A program made the position numbers and the translations under genes. A DNA stretch of 64,000 bases, taken from assembly GCA_024684215.1 (NCBI GenBank), contig JAIKXH010000092.1, positions 1-64,000 on the forward strand, in the 5' to 3' direction. Of the stretch, positions 1 through 9,379 are shown one piece after another; the first letter of the stretch is position 1, and each line of letters starts with the position of its first letter. The stretch comes from Lachnospiraceae bacterium (GTDB lineage Bacteria > Bacillota > Clostridia > Lachnospirales > Lachnospiraceae). The notes under the pieces are model-generated. The model saw nothing but the letters and a program-made list of their open reading frames with translations, had not been told where the DNA came from and did not search any database.

Positions 1-1144
1 TGATAGAAATCTTAGCACAATACTTCTTCCATCCCTCAGGAAGTCTGGTTGACCAGAGAACGGTGAGGTTGGGCTCGGGTGATGCACCAAGGTTCTCAAG
101 AGTGTGGAGATAACGGAAAGAGGTCTTGGTAACCATGTGCCTTCCGTCAACACCTACACCGCCGAGAGACTCGGTAACCCATACGGGATCTCCTGCGAAA
201 ATCTGGTTGTACTCGGGAGTACGAGCAAACTTTACGCAACGAAGCTTCATGATGAAGTGATCAACGAACTCCTGGATCTGCTCCTCGGTGAAGGTTCCGT
301 TCTTGAGGTCACGCTGTGCGTAGCAATCGATGAAAGTTGAAGTACGTCCGAGTGACATTGCGGCACCGTTCTGCTCCTTAACTGAGCAAAGGTATCCGAA
401 GTAGGTCCACTGGATAGCTTCCTGTACGTTAGCTGCGGGCTTGGAGATGTCGCATCCGTAAGATGCTGCCATTTCCTTCATCATCTTAAGAGCGGTGATC
501 TGCTCTGAGATCTCTTCACGAAGACGGATAACGTCATCGGTCATAACACGTCCGGTAGAATCCTTCTGTGCCTGTTTATCTTCGATAAGTCTGTCGATAC
601 CGTAGAGAGCAACACGACGATAGTCGCCGATGATACGTCCACGTCCGTAAGCATCAGGAAGTCCGGTGATGATGTGTGAAGAACGACAAGCTCTCATCTC
701 CTGGTTGTAAGCATCGAAGCAGCCTGCGTTATGGGTCTTTCTGTGAGTTGTGAAGAACTCGGAAATCTCAGGGTCAACTTCATATCCGTTGTCTGAGCAA
801 GCCTTCTCTGCCATACGGATACCACCGTAGGGCTGAAGTGATCTCTTAAAAGGCTTATCGGTCTGGAAACCAACGATGGTCTCCTTGCTCTTATCAAGAT
901 ATCCGGGGCCGTGTGAAGTGATGGTAGAAACTACCTTGGTGTCCATATCAAGAACGCCGCCTGCTTCACGCTCCTTCTTCTGAAGATCAAGTACCTGAGC
1001 CCAGAGATCCTTGGTGTTCTGGGTAGGACCTGCCAAGAAGCTCTCATCTCCGTCATAGGGAGTATAGTTTCTCTGGATGAAGTCGCGGACATTGATTTCT
1101 CTGTCCCACTTGCCTGTTACAAAATCTTGCCATTCAGGTCTCAT
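1..1144 (-). CDS. pflB: Pyruvate formate-lyase (formate C-acetyltransferase), N-terminal half, cut by window edge
   Basis: Reading leftward from the ATG at 1144 gives a protein starting [13 protein letters not shown], and about 381 codons lie in the window of a family usually near 750. The translation follows the PFL N-terminal domain closely, for example [18 protein letters not shown] and [18 protein letters not shown] splits pyruvate with CoA into acetyl-CoA and formate through a glycyl radical. The catalytic Cys pair and the Gly radical site lie beyond the left edge, so they cannot be checked. An AGGAGG site lies at 1154-1159, about ten bases upstream of the start. It has its own promoter and is divergent from the small DUF1858 gene. 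The activating enzyme is not in the window and could lie further left. Confidence 0.97.
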   Translation of the reverse strand, partial: MRPEWQDFVTGKWDREINVRDFIQRNYTPYDGDESFLAGPTQNTKDLWAQVLDLQKKEREAGGVLDMDTKVVSTITSHGPGYLDKSKETIVGFQTDKPFKRSLQPYGGIRMAEKACSDNGYEVDPEISEFFTTHRKTHNAGCFDAYNQEMRACRSSHIITGLPDAYGRGRIIGDYRRVALYGIDRLIEDKQAQKDSTGRVMTDDVIRLREEISEQITALKMMKEMAASYGCDISKPAANVQEAIQWTYFGYLCSVKEQNGAAMSLGRTSTFIDCYAQRDLKNGTFTEEQIQEFVDHFIMKLRCVKFARTPEYNQIFAGDPVWVTESLGGVGVDGRHMVTKTSFRYLHTLENLGASPEPNLTVLWSTRLPEGWKKYCAKISI

Positions 1145-1220
1145 TACAAAATGCCTCCTATAATAAAATATAATTTAGTTATAAATCTGAAGCGCAATGC
1201 TTCGAATTTGACTTCATATA

Positions 1221-1249
1221 ATTATAGGTAATATGAAAAATATAGTCAA
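1221..1249 (-). promoter_or_regulatory. Sigma-A-type promoter for pflB
   Basis: On the minus strand TTGACT (1249-1244) and a perfect TATAAT (1226-1221) are separated by 17 bases. The 5' leader of about 75 bases carries a small hairpin, GAAGC/GCTTC (1189-1203), before the ribosome binding site. Confidence 0.8.
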
Positions 1250-1367
1250 GAAGAATGGGGGAAAATAATCGTTAAAAAAGTATGAAATTTTGTGGGAAAT
1301 CACCATAAATTCAGCACTTTAAAGAGCTATCGCGTCAGAGTTTAGAAAACTTTAACCATTAATAGTG

Positions 1368-1394
1368 TTGACTTGGAATAAAAAAAGTTATAAA
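1368..1394 (+). promoter_or_regulatory. Probable promoter for the DUF1858 gene
   Basis: TTGACT at 1368-1373 is followed by TATAAA at 1389-1394 with a 15-base spacer. Reading TAAAAG at 1391-1396 as the -10 instead would give a 17-base spacer. It is the only good promoter-like pair in the 302-base gap between the divergent genes. Confidence 0.5.
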
Positions 1395-1446
1395 AGTGGA
1401 TAGTAGAAATAAAACCGAAAACACTTATTTATGGAGGATATAACAA

Positions 1447-1638
1447 ATGACCGGAATTACAAAAGACATGACTATGGGTGAAATCATTATGGCTCAGCCC
1501 GATGTTATTCCCGTTCTTATGAGCGCAGGAATGCACTGCATCGGTTGCCCTTCAAGCGCAGGAGAGTCACTTGAGATGGCAGCAGCCGTTCACGGCATCG
1601 ATATCGATGAACTTATGAAGGCAATTGAGGAAGCTTAA
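1447..1638 (+). CDS. DUF1858 / hybrid-cluster-protein-associated redox disulfide domain protein
   Basis: This 63-residue protein consists of one DUF1858 domain. It opens with the typical [28 protein letters not shown]-type helix pattern (residues 4 to 31) and carries the CIGC redox pair near residues 31-34, followed by [11 protein letters not shown]. The family is known from anaerobes as stand-alone mini-proteins or as N-terminal parts of ScdA/RIC-type and hybrid-cluster-associated proteins; a thiol-redox or metal-handling role is inferred only. GGAGG at 1434-1438 sets the start. Its stop codon overlaps that of the convergent membrane protein by two bases. The divergent neighbour is pflB. Confidence 0.85.
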   Translation: MTGITKDMTMGEIIMAQPDVIPVLMSAGMHCIGCPSSAGESLEMAAAVHGIDIDELMKAIEEA

Positions 1639-3254
1639 TCAGTTGTTTGCGGTTTACCATTTATATGTGAATAGATGGTAAAACCTACTATAGCCGGAGT
1701 TGTAAGTACGACAGGAATCATGTAACGCATTGCACAGGCAAGTGGTGAGACGGTGCATACAAGGATAGTTATAACAGCAGGTATAAAGAGAATCAGGGAT
1801 TCTTTTTTCTTTGTAAAACAGCAGAGCAAAAACATAATAACGATGATCCAGGTATATGAACCGGGCGTGTTTATGTATTTAGTGAGAGGGAAATAACTAC
1901 TCTTATTCAATGTGTCTATAAAGTGCTGTCTTGTCTGTGCCGAAACTCCGGAACTAAGCTCAAGCTTTTCCGAAAAAAATCCACTGTAATCTTCAAATAT
2001 ATAAGCCCCGGTATCCTGCTTTACAGGCGCGAGGTAACCGTATGCCCCGTTTACATATGAAGCGACAAATGTAAGAGGATGTTTCCTAAACAGACTGAGC
2101 CATACTTTAAAATATGCTTTGTTGTCTGTGGCTATATAGTAGATTTTAATAGGATCCGAAAAAGTTGGATCATAGTTTTGCATTTTATCATAGGATTGAA
2201 AGTTTTCTTCTATTACTGCGACTTCCTCGGGGGTAACTTCTTCAGGATAGGTGTTTACAAATCTTGCGGTCTGCTGGAAAGTGACGCCTATGACTTCAGA
2301 AATCGATGTGGCAGTGACTCCCGCAGTGGGCAAAATGATTTTCGTGGTACACATATATACTGCAAATACAGCAATGGTTGTAACAAGAATTCGCAGTCGC
2401 ATTTTCTTTTTTAAATAAAATCCCAATACAATAAGAGCGGGAATAATGGCATAGATCCCATTGTTCCTCAAAAAAGCGCACAGTCCCGAAACAACAAACA
2501 AAACGAGACAGTTTGTTATCGAGGCTTCTTTTTTGTATAAAACTTCTGACATCAAAACTGTTTGAAGCAAAAGCATAACGGCAAAAAGAAAATCTTTTTC
2601 CACCCAGGCGGCGTACCCGCCCAAAATAGGGGGAAGAGCATAAAAAAGGATTCCTAAAAAAGCCCCCAATTTTGGAATACCAAGCTTTAAAAGCTTGTAC
2701 ATAGCATAAGAATATACGGCACCGGCAAGCACAGTTTGGAACAATTGATATAAAAAGAATCCAAAATTGGCCGATACGACAGTCTTACCAAAAGAATAAA
2801 GCCATCCCATTAATAAAGAAGAGAGGGGAGGATGCCACATAGACCACGGTAATTCCCCAAGATAGTATTTGAATTGGGTCTCCGTATCGGGATTGCCGGA
2901 TCCCGGATAAGTTCCCAAAAGCCAGGGAAGGTAGCAAAGTATGGTAAAACACCAGGCTGCAAAGAAAAAAATAAGGCAAAATCTATTGCTGTTGGTGTAA
3001 CCTGAAGAACGCCTTCCTATAAGATTAAAAATAATTCTGATTATATTGATTGAAATGAAAAGTATTACGGTAAGAATACATATTTTAACGAAATATCTTA
3101 GGACAGTGCCGAATGTGGCATACATTCCCGCTATAGTGTTAAAGTCTCTAAAGTGAATGCATACAAAATACAATACGGCCATTATCAAACTGATAATGGT
3201 CGTAGAGATTACTTTTTTTGCAGAAAAATCCATTAGATTTTTAAGACGATTCAT
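1635..3254 (-). CDS. Polytopic membrane protein, DUF6020 / GT39-like
   Basis: The 539-residue product has about a dozen hydrophobic segments. After the first segments it carries a loop reading [18 protein letters not shown], with WHPP soon after. The loop resembles the acidic first extracellular loop of GT-C mannosyltransferase-like proteins and the DUF6020 family. A lipid-linked sugar transferase or a remodeller of surface polymers is possible, but no catalytic site can be assigned with certainty. It starts four bases after the mecA stop, so the two are probably co-transcribed from the mecA promoter. It ends tail-to-tail with the DUF1858 gene. Confidence 0.6.
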   Translation of the reverse strand: MNRLKNLMDFSAKKVISTTIISLIMAVLYFVCIHFRDFNTIAGMYATFGTVLRYFVKICILTVILFISINIIRIIFNLIGRRSSGYTNSNRFCLIFFFAAWCFTILCYLPWLLGTYPGSGNPDTETQFKYYLGELPWSMWHPPLSSLLMGWLYSFGKTVVSANFGFFLYQLFQTVLAGAVYSYAMYKLLKLGIPKLGAFLGILFYALPPILGGYAAWVEKDFLFAVMLLLQTVLMSEVLYKKEASITNCLVLFVVSGLCAFLRNNGIYAIIPALIVLGFYLKKKMRLRILVTTIAVFAVYMCTTKIILPTAGVTATSISEVIGVTFQQTARFVNTYPEEVTPEEVAVIEENFQSYDKMQNYDPTFSDPIKIYYIATDNKAYFKVWLSLFRKHPLTFVASYVNGAYGYLAPVKQDTGAYIFEDYSGFFSEKLELSSGVSAQTRQHFIDTLNKSSYFPLTKYINTPGSYTWIIVIMFLLCCFTKKKESLILFIPAVITILVCTVSPLACAMRYMIPVVLTTPAIVGFTIYSHINGKPQTTD

Positions 3255-3258
3255 TAAA

Positions 3259-3969
3259 TTAAACCTCAGCTAATTTGTTTATGGCATCGTTAGCGATGAT
3301 GACATCGGAGTGCTCACGTATAAACTCGCGGGCAGAATCGGGAATACTGCGTCCGTTTCCGTATTCCGAAGCGACAAGGCAAACATTCTTGAATTCGTCC
3401 TTAGACGAGTTCTCGGGGCTGATGATTATCTGATATTCTCCGGAAGAGGTCTTGAACAGTGAACTGTTTCCTTTGAAAAATCCGGCCTGCCTGCTAAATG
3501 AGACCACAGCGGAGAGTGTGGTGAAGGTAAAGGAAAAGCTGTACTTTGGAACATCGTCGGTAAGAGCTTCCTTTAGCATTTCTCCAAATGAAGGGACGGC
3601 AGGCTCCGGCTTCGAGAACATACTGTTTATATACTCGTCCGCATCCTCGTCATCTTCGTCTTCGTCAATCTCGGGATTGTTATACGGCGAGAAACGTGAA
3701 AATCTTGTATCAAGTTCCTCGGGATCATCAATTTTGGTAATAATCAGAACGATATTTCCCGATGCGGTGGGTATAGCTTCTACAACAAGAGGAATGTTGT
3801 CGGTTTCAAAGCCGTACTCGTAATCCGCCTGCTTTACCATCTCACGGAAAAGATTTTGCGTTTTTTCAGAGCCGTAAGCCAATTCGCTTAAGCGAAGGTT
3901 GCGCTTGGCAAGGTCCTCTCCGGTGAGCGTGCAGCGTATCTGATTATCGTTTAATTTTTCGATTTTCAT
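3259..3969 (-). CDS. mecA: Adaptor protein MecA
   Basis: This 236-residue protein starts MKIEKLNDNQIRCTLTGEDL, the characteristic MecA N-terminal substrate-binding domain, and ends in a ClpC-binding-type alpha/beta domain from about residue 140. A very acidic linker, EIDEDEDDEDADEY near residues 98-111, joins them, as usual in the family. MecA delivers substrates such as ComK or Spx to the ClpCP protease in Firmicutes; its target here is unknown. An AGGAGG ribosome site lies just upstream of the ATG at 3969, and a clear promoter lies at 4029-4057. Confidence 0.9.
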   Translation of the reverse strand: MKIEKLNDNQIRCTLTGEDLAKRNLRLSELAYGSEKTQNLFREMVKQADYEYGFETDNIPLVVEAIPTASGNIVLIITKIDDPEELDTRFSRFSPYNNPEIDEDEDDEDADEYINSMFSKPEPAVPSFGEMLKEALTDDVPKYSFSFTFTTLSAVVSFSRQAGFFKGNSSLFKTSSGEYQIIISPENSSKDEFKNVCLVASEYGNGRSIPDSAREFIREHSDVIIANDAINKLAEV

Positions 3970-4028
3970 AATAGTTACCTCCTATCATATGAAATAGGAA
4001 AATCCGCTCATCTTTATGAGTTTTACCT

Positions 4029-4057
4029 AATATATCTTTTTAGGCAGGTTTAGTCAA
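4029..4057 (-). promoter_or_regulatory. Promoter for mecA and its downstream membrane-protein gene
   Basis: On the minus strand TTGACT (4057-4052) is followed after 17 bases by TATATT (4034-4029). The leader between it and mecA contains a CTCAT/ATGAG hairpin near 4008-4020. Confidence 0.75.
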
Positions 4058-4183
4058 TATCTCAGGGGGTTATTTTATAAAAAGTTTATCGTTATAAATA
4101 GGTAAAATATTTAGATTTAAAATTGTTAAAAATAATAAAAAGTACTATACAAGTTTAACAAAAAAAACAATAAGGTGACAGCT

Positions 4184-4327
4184 ATGTCACACAAAAACCG
4201 TCGTTTTCCACAAAACAGTTCAAGACCGCATCGACTAGGGAATCCGGCAGTATTTTTTGAAGAAAAAACGCATGAAATTTTTATTTGTAGTAATAAAAAT
4301 GACGAAAGAAAAAAAGCCTTGCTATGA
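4184..4327 (+). CDS. Possible small ORF (47 aa) with good ribosome site
   Basis: An ATG at 4184 follows AAGGTG (4172-4177) at six bases. The product is basic (MSHKNRRFPQNSSRPHRLG at the N terminus) with no recognised domain. It ends at a TGA (4325-4327), after which the same frame stays open to 4486. I cannot name it. It may be a real small gene, a remnant of a longer one or chance. Confidence 0.25.
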   Translation: MSHKNRRFPQNSSRPHRLGNPAVFFEEKTHEIFICSNKNDERKKALL

Positions 4328-4396
4328 ATTGTGGCAGTGTATATAATCGCCACTAGCAAAGAAAAAAGCAAATCTTCGCCGCCGGGGGGAGGTGGG

Positions 4397-4486
4397 ATGC
4401 TTAATATCGAATCATGTTCTGTTGGTCTGTATATAGAAATCAATGATATGCTCATATATTTACTACAGCCAAATCTTCCGTCGTAA
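4397..4486 (+). CDS. Possible 29-residue peptide ORF, in frame with the preceding small ORF
   Basis: ATG 4397 follows a G-rich GGGGGGAGGTGGG run that could act as a ribosome site. The peptide begins MLNIESCSVGLYIEIND and is hydrophobic in its second half. It lies in the same frame as the ORF at 4184 and is separated from it by a TGA and 23 sense codons. Low confidence. Confidence 0.15.
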   Translation: MLNIESCSVGLYIEINDMLIYLLQPNLPS

Positions 4487-4639
4487 AAAGTCACTTTACA
4501 TCTAGACATCATTCGATGAAATTCCAATTACTTATAAATACTCTAAATTATTATGGCGTGCTTTCAATTTGCTCACAGGAGAATATATCACATTCCTTTT
4601 GGAGGGATAGGCCGATCAAATAATGCTTAACTCCTGGAT

Positions 4640-4713
4640 TATTCGCATTAAATAAAGGTAGGAATTGCCGCTAAGCAAATATGCGAATATGAAATTTTGT
4701 AATGACGGCAATT
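4640..4713 (+). repeat. Two interleaved inverted repeats (pseudoknot topology)
   Basis: TATTCGCAT (4640-4648) pairs with ATGCGAATA (4681-4689). AATTGCCG (4663-4670) pairs with CGGCAATT (4706-4713). The arms alternate in the order a-b-a'-b', the layout of an H-type RNA pseudoknot, about 100 bases before the GH18 gene. As DNA, each could instead be a bipartite protein site. Confidence 0.45.
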
Positions 4714-4812
4714 AAATGGTGTGTTAGAATAAGTCTGTATGCAATCTTATAAATTTTGTATATGATGCGGACTTTTCTGCACACTATTTTTTATGCAAAG
4801 AAGAGAAAGAAA

Positions 4813-6540
4813 ATGAAGAAAAAGATTATTGTTATAGCAGTGGCTATAGTGGCGATTTTGTTAATCGCATATTTTGGGGTGGGAAGAAGCTTTTTTGAGA
4901 AGTATTCCTACGGAACGGAGATGGCTGATCTCGGGGAGTATTTTGGCGTTTCGGAAGGTGAACTTGCAATAGTTATCGAAAATGAGACCATTGTCCCTAA
5001 GGCAATCACCGAGGGCGGAGAGGTTTTTTTAAAGCTTGAAACCGTAAATGACAGAATATCAGAAGGTTTTTATTACGATGGTACATACAACGGCGGAACG
5101 CTTATGTATACATGCGCAGACGGAACTTACGAGACTGTTCTCGGTTCCGATGCATGTACTCTTGACGGTGCGCCGGAGAGCCTTGGTTATGTCGGCTGCA
5201 TAGAAAAAAACGGTGAGGTTTATATCTCGACAAACTATATTTCAAAGTTTCTTCAGGCATCTTTTGAGATATATGAAAAACATGTCAGAGTATCAACAGA
5301 CGGAGGAGATTTTGATGCGAAAAAAGTAACTTCCGATACTCAGATAAGAACTCTCGGCGGAGTAAAGAGCCCTATTTTAAGGGAAGTGGCAGAGGGTGAG
5401 ATCGTCGAGCTTATTGAAGCTATGGAGGAATGGAGTAAGGTCGTAACTGCCGACGGATTTACCGGATATATTGAGAACAAAAGACTTGATGATGCGGGAA
5501 TAATGTCATACAGCGCAGCGACGGCACCGGATATTTCGACGGTAACTCCGAATCTTTTAAGTGAGAGAGTGGTTCTCGGCTTTAACTCAATAGCGGGAGT
5601 CGGCGGAAATGATACGGTATACGGAGCGCTTGATGAAGGAAACGGAATGAACGTCATCGCACCCACATGGTTCTCTGTAACAGGTTCGGACGGCTCTATA
5701 AGAAATTTTGGAAGCTCTGCCTATATAGAGGCGGCACATAACAGAGGAGTGAAAGTCTGGGCTGTTGCGGATGATTTCAATTACCGCAATGACAATGGAG
5801 ACACATCTTTTTCGGATATAGACTTTTTATCAAATACGGTATCCAGAAGAGCTCTTGAAAACAATCTTGTTAATGCCTGCGTTTCGCTCGGAGCAGACGG
5901 GTTAAATCTCGATTTTGAGAAATTAAATTCCGAATGCGGACCTCATTATGCGCAGTTTATAAAGGAACTTTCCGTGCTTACACACAAAAGCGGACTTGTT
6001 CTTTCCGTAGACAATTACGTACCTTTCTCATATAACGAGTTTTACAGGCTGGATGTACAGGGCAAATTTGCTGATTACGTGCTTATCATGGGATATGACG
6101 AGCATTACCACGGAAGCGGAAATATAGGAAGCGTCGCAAGCTTTGATTATGTTTGCTTCGGAATGGACAAAACTCTTGAAAATGTACCTGCAAACCGTAT
6201 TATAAATGCTATACCTTTTTACACCATTGTTTGGAAGGAAGAAAACGGAAAAGTCAGTGATTCATACCTGACACTGGCCAATCAGGCTGAGTATATTTCA
6301 AAGTACAATATAGGCTATGACTGGGATGAGGAAACATGCCAGAATTATGCACAGTGGCAGAGCGGAAGTACAACATACCAGGTTTGGTTTGAAGACAGTG
6401 AGTCTATCAGAGCAAAGCTTAATGCAATGAATTCCAGAAACATCGGAGGCGTTGGTGTGTGGAGACTCGGATACGGTACAAGCGATGTCTGGAACCTTAT
6501 CGGTCTGTACAAGACTATGACCACGGAAAGCACTAATTAA
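4813..6540 (+). CDS. Membrane-anchored GH18 family glycosidase with SH3-like domain
   Basis: The preferred start (ATG 4813, MKKKIIVIAVAIVAIL) puts a single N-terminal signal anchor first; upstream in-frame starts (TTG 4756, ATG 4762) would add about 19 unlikely residues. The 575-residue product then has a stalk/copper-amine-oxidase-N-like region (about 30-160), an SH3-like cell-wall binding stretch (about 170-230) and a YaaH/YdhD-type GH18 barrel (about 250-570). DGLNLDFEK holds the GH18 catalytic Glu, and the barrel ends with GVGVWRLGYG. The expected role is hydrolysis of beta-1,4 N-acetylglucosamine-type bonds in peptidoglycan or a surface glycan, outside the membrane. It ends directly against the TsaC/Sua5 start codon with no gap. 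Confidence 0.85.
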   Translation: MKKKIIVIAVAIVAILLIAYFGVGRSFFEKYSYGTEMADLGEYFGVSEGELAIVIENETIVPKAITEGGEVFLKLETVNDRISEGFYYDGTYNGGTLMYTCADGTYETVLGSDACTLDGAPESLGYVGCIEKNGEVYISTNYISKFLQASFEIYEKHVRVSTDGGDFDAKKVTSDTQIRTLGGVKSPILREVAEGEIVELIEAMEEWSKVVTADGFTGYIENKRLDDAGIMSYSAATAPDISTVTPNLLSERVVLGFNSIAGVGGNDTVYGALDEGNGMNVIAPTWFSVTGSDGSIRNFGSSAYIEAAHNRGVKVWAVADDFNYRNDNGDTSFSDIDFLSNTVSRRALENNLVNACVSLGADGLNLDFEKLNSECGPHYAQFIKELSVLTHKSGLVLSVDNYVPFSYNEFYRLDVQGKFADYVLIMGYDEHYHGSGNIGSVASFDYVCFGMDKTLENVPANRIINAIPFYTIVWKEENGKVSDSYLTLANQAEYISKYNIGYDWDEETCQNYAQWQSGSTTYQVWFEDSESIRAKLNAMNSRNIGGVGVWRLGYGTSDVWNLIGLYKTMTTESTN

Positions 6541-7614
6541 ATGAAAACCGAAATAATTAAGATAGAAAAAAATGATTCCGGCGCTTTGACTTTGGGAGAT
6601 ATAGAGGCCATAGAAAGGGCCGGAAGAATGATAAAAGAGGGGGGACTTGTTGCTTTCCCCACCGAAACGGTTTACGGCCTCGGTGGAAACGCACTGGACC
6701 CCGAGAGCTCAAAAAAGATATATGCCGCAAAGGGAAGGCCCTCTGATAATCCCCTTATTGTTCATATCTCTGAGTGGGAAGACATTTATAAGATTGCAAA
6801 AAATGTTCCGGGAGAGGCTAAACTTTTGGCCGATACATTTTGGCCCGGCCCGCTTACAATGATTCTTAAAAAAAGCGAAATAGTTCCGAAAGAAACTACA
6901 GGCGGCCTTGATACGGTTGCGGTAAGATATCCATCGGATATTGTGGCAAAAAAACTTATTGAGTCTGCGGGAGGCTTTGTGGCTGCCCCGAGCGCCAACA
7001 TTTCGGGCAAACCGAGTCCTACCGAAGCAAAGTATGTTTGCGAAGATATGGACGGAAGAATATGTGCTATAATAGACGGCGGAGAGGGAGAAATAGGACT
7101 TGAGTCCACTATAGTCGATCTTACGGTTTCACCGCCGCAGATTTTAAGACCCGGGTTTATCACCGCGGAAATGCTGGGAAGTGTTTTGGGACAGGAGATT
7201 AAGGTCGATAAAGCAATATTAAATCCCGACAGCAATTTAAAGCCCCGCGCACCGGGAATGAAATACCGGCATTACGCGCCTTCCGGAGAGCTGGTCATCG
7301 TAGAGGGCGATGATGAAAAAGTAATTGAGAAAATAAGTAAGCTTTTAAAAGAAGACAAAGAAAAAGGTATAAAAACCGGAGTGATGGTCTGCGAAGAACA
7401 TAAGGAAAAGTATGACGCAGATGTCATAAAAATCACGGGAAAACGCGGAGATCAAAAAGAAGCCGCTCATCGGCTTTATTCCATACTTAGGAGCTTTGAC
7501 GACGAAGATGTGCGCTCGATTTATTCCGAGAGTTTTTCAGACAAAGGGTTTGGAGCGGCAATAATGAACAGGCTTTTAAAAGCTGCGGGTCACAAGGTTA
7601 TTTCTTGTAAATAA
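6541..7614 (+). CDS. ywlC: L-threonylcarbamoyladenylate synthase (Sua5/YwlC type)
   Basis: The YrdC/TsaC domain (residues about 15-210) contains GGLVAFPTETVYGLGGNA and the KxRxSxNPL-like motif AKGRPSDNPLIVH, which bind ATP and threonine. A Sua5 C-terminal domain follows after the linker APGMKYRHYAP. The 357 residues fit full-length Sua5/YwlC rather than short TsaC. The enzyme makes threonylcarbamoyl-AMP from Thr, bicarbonate and ATP for the tRNA t6A37 modification. It begins on the base after the GH18 stop, so it depends on translation or transcription from upstream. Confidence 0.95.
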   Translation: MKTEIIKIEKNDSGALTLGDIEAIERAGRMIKEGGLVAFPTETVYGLGGNALDPESSKKIYAAKGRPSDNPLIVHISEWEDIYKIAKNVPGEAKLLADTFWPGPLTMILKKSEIVPKETTGGLDTVAVRYPSDIVAKKLIESAGGFVAAPSANISGKPSPTEAKYVCEDMDGRICAIIDGGEGEIGLESTIVDLTVSPPQILRPGFITAEMLGSVLGQEIKVDKAILNPDSNLKPRAPGMKYRHYAPSGELVIVEGDDEKVIEKISKLLKEDKEKGIKTGVMVCEEHKEKYDADVIKITGKRGDQKEAAHRLYSILRSFDDEDVRSIYSESFSDKGFGAAIMNRLLKAAGHKVISCK

Positions 7615-7697
7615 TAAATTAAACCGGTTAGAAAATTAGGAAAGGAAAAGAAAATCCAATCACCCTAAATGGACAATTGGATTACAAGAGAAAAGAA

Positions 7698-8126
7698 ATG
7701 ATAGCAATAGGAAGCGATCACGGCGGATTCGAAATGAAGGAAGCCGTAAAGGATTATCTTGTTAAGAAGGGCTATGAGGTAAATGATTGTGGAACATACA
7801 GTATGGACAGTTGCGATTATCCTCAGTTCGGAAAGGCTGTAGCCAAAATGGTAGCCGATAAAAAGGCTGAAAAGGGCATAGTTATATGTACCACCGGAAT
7901 TGGGATCAGCATGGCTGCAAATAAGGTAAAAGGCGTAAGGTGTGCTCTGTGTTCCGAACCTCTCGGAGCTAAGATGACAAGACTCCACAATGATGCGAAT
8001 GTTCTCGCAATGGGAGGAAAAATGATCGGAATCAATCTTGCCTATGAGATCGTGGATACATTTTTAAACACTCCTTTTTCCGCAGAGGAAAAGCATTCGA
8101 GAAGAATCGCCCAGATTGAAGAATAG
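7698..8126 (+). CDS. rpiB: Ribose 5-phosphate isomerase B
   Basis: MIAIGSDHGGFEMKE at the N terminus and the active-site Cys region GIVICTTGIGISMAANK identify RpiB of the RpiB/LacA/LacB family. It interconverts ribulose 5-phosphate and ribose 5-phosphate. The ATG at 7698 is chosen because the conserved first strand begins there; a TTG at 7677 would add seven non-conserved residues. The 142-residue length is normal. Placement between ywlC and upp upstream of the ATP synthase operon matches the order known from Bacillus (ywlC, ywlF, upp, atp). Confidence 0.95.
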   Translation: MIAIGSDHGGFEMKEAVKDYLVKKGYEVNDCGTYSMDSCDYPQFGKAVAKMVADKKAEKGIVICTTGIGISMAANKVKGVRCALCSEPLGAKMTRLHNDANVLAMGGKMIGINLAYEIVDTFLNTPFSAEEKHSRRIAQIEE

Positions 8127-8206
8127 TATATAAAGTCACGCATAATTTAAACGGACTGATATTAATATTTTAATAAATTAACAATGTATTACCAGGAGGT
8201 TATGTA

Positions 8207-8836
8207 ATGTCAAAAGTTGTAATAATGGATCATCCCCTTATCCAGCACAAAATAGGGTTTATCAGAAGAGTGGAAACAGGTACAAAGGATTTCAGAGATA
8301 CCATCAGCGAGATAGCAATGCTTATCTGCTATGAGGCTACAAGAGATCTGAAATTAAAGGATGTTGAGATTGATACACCTATTTGCAAGACCACCGTTAA
8401 AGAACTGAGCGGAAAAAAGCTTGCCATTATTCCTATTTTAAGAGCAGGCCTCGGAATGGTTGATGGAATGCTTAATCTTATTCCCGCGGCTAAGGTTGGA
8501 CATATCGGACTTTATCGTGATCCGGAGACTCATAAACCTGTTGAGTATTATTGTAAATTACCTGCAGACAGCAATGAGAGAGAAGTATTTGTAGTGGATC
8601 CCATGCTTGCTACAGGCGGTTCGGCTGTTGCGGCGATTCAGATGCTTAAGGACAAGGGATGCAAAAATATTCATTTCATGTGCATCATTGCAGCTCCCGA
8701 AGGAATTAAAGCTATGACCGAGGCACACCCCGATGTAGATCTTTATGTCGGCGCTCTTGATGAGAAGCTTAATGACCATGCATATATCGTTCCCGGTCTC
8801 GGTGATGCCGGAGACAGAATATTCGGTACCAAATAA
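8207..8836 (+). CDS. upp: Uracil phosphoribosyltransferase
   Basis: The 209-residue product matches Upp throughout, including the PRPP-binding loop [17 protein letters not shown] and the uracil-binding end [17 protein letters not shown]. It salvages uracil to UMP using PRPP. AGGAGG lies seven bases upstream of the ATG. It is followed after 44 bases by a dCMP deaminase gene, so this part of the run concerns pyrimidine salvage. Confidence 0.98.
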   Translation: MSKVVIMDHPLIQHKIGFIRRVETGTKDFRDTISEIAMLICYEATRDLKLKDVEIDTPICKTTVKELSGKKLAIIPILRAGLGMVDGMLNLIPAAKVGHIGLYRDPETHKPVEYYCKLPADSNEREVFVVDPMLATGGSAVAAIQMLKDKGCKNIHFMCIIAAPEGIKAMTEAHPDVDLYVGALDEKLNDHAYIVPGLGDAGDRIFGTK

Positions 8837-8880
8837 TAGAGATGTTTTTGACCGTTGGTTAACTGCATGGGGAGGATAAT

Positions 8881-9366
8881 ATGCCTAAAAGAGAAGATTA
8901 TATTGGCTGGGATGAATATTTTATGGGCGTTGCACAGCTTTCGGGCTTTCGCTCAAAAGATCCCAATACACAGGTTGGATGTTGCATTGTAAGCGAAGAT
9001 AACAAGATTTTATCCATGGGCTATAACGGCCTTCCCAAAGGGTGTTCTGATGAGGATTTTCCCTGGGACAGAGAGGGAGACGAACTTGACGGTACAAAGT
9101 ATGCTTACGTAACCCACGCAGAGTTAAACTCAATTCTCAATTACAGGGGAGGTTCCCTTGAGGGAGCGAGCTTGTATGTGTCTTTATTCCCGTGCAATGA
9201 ATGTGCCAAAGCAATAATCCAGGCAGGAATAAAAAGAGTTGTTTTTGACAGCGATAAATATGAGGGAACCGCGGCTAACAGAGCGGCAAAGAGAATGTTT
9301 GATGCTGCCGGTGTGGAATATGTTCCGTACAGCAGAACGGGACGCGTAATCAAGATCATGATATAG
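8881..9366 (+). CDS. dCMP deaminase (ComEB-type zinc deaminase)
   Basis: This 161-residue protein has both halves of the zinc cytidine/deoxycytidylate deaminase signature: THAELNS (His ligand and catalytic Glu) and PCNECAKAI (two Cys ligands). DPNTQVGCCIV and GYNGLPKGCSDEDFPW are typical of dCMP deaminases. It produces dUMP for thymidylate synthesis. A GGGGAGG ribosome site lies close upstream. It is 13 bases from the following cell-wall hydrolase gene. Confidence 0.95.
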   Translation: MPKREDYIGWDEYFMGVAQLSGFRSKDPNTQVGCCIVSEDNKILSMGYNGLPKGCSDEDFPWDREGDELDGTKYAYVTHAELNSILNYRGGSLEGASLYVSLFPCNECAKAIIQAGIKRVVFDSDKYEGTAANRAAKRMFDAAGVEYVPYSRTGRVIKIMI

Positions 9367-9379
9367 TGAGGATGACAGT

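Larger units (their letters stand above)
3970..4812. other. Long AT-rich intergenic region
   Basis: Beyond the mecA promoter this stretch of more than 800 bases has no recognisable gene. Open frames of up to about 130 codons exist on the minus strand (4126-4527), but their translations look random and lack a ribosome binding site. The plus strand holds a frame at 4184-4486 interrupted by one TGA, and an interleaved inverted repeat at 4640-4713. Both are listed separately. The length and base composition would fit a decayed gene, a regulatory RNA or both. Confidence 0.6.

Noticed and set aside
4126-4527. Open frame of 133 codons on the minus strand in the long intergenic gap
   Set aside because: No ribosome binding site, a random-looking composition ending in Phe/Leu/Tyr runs from AT-rich DNA, and a better-supported small frame on the other strand.
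5340-5666. 108-codon antisense frame inside the GH18 gene
   Set aside because: It is a shadow of a strong coding frame with conserved domains on the plus strand.
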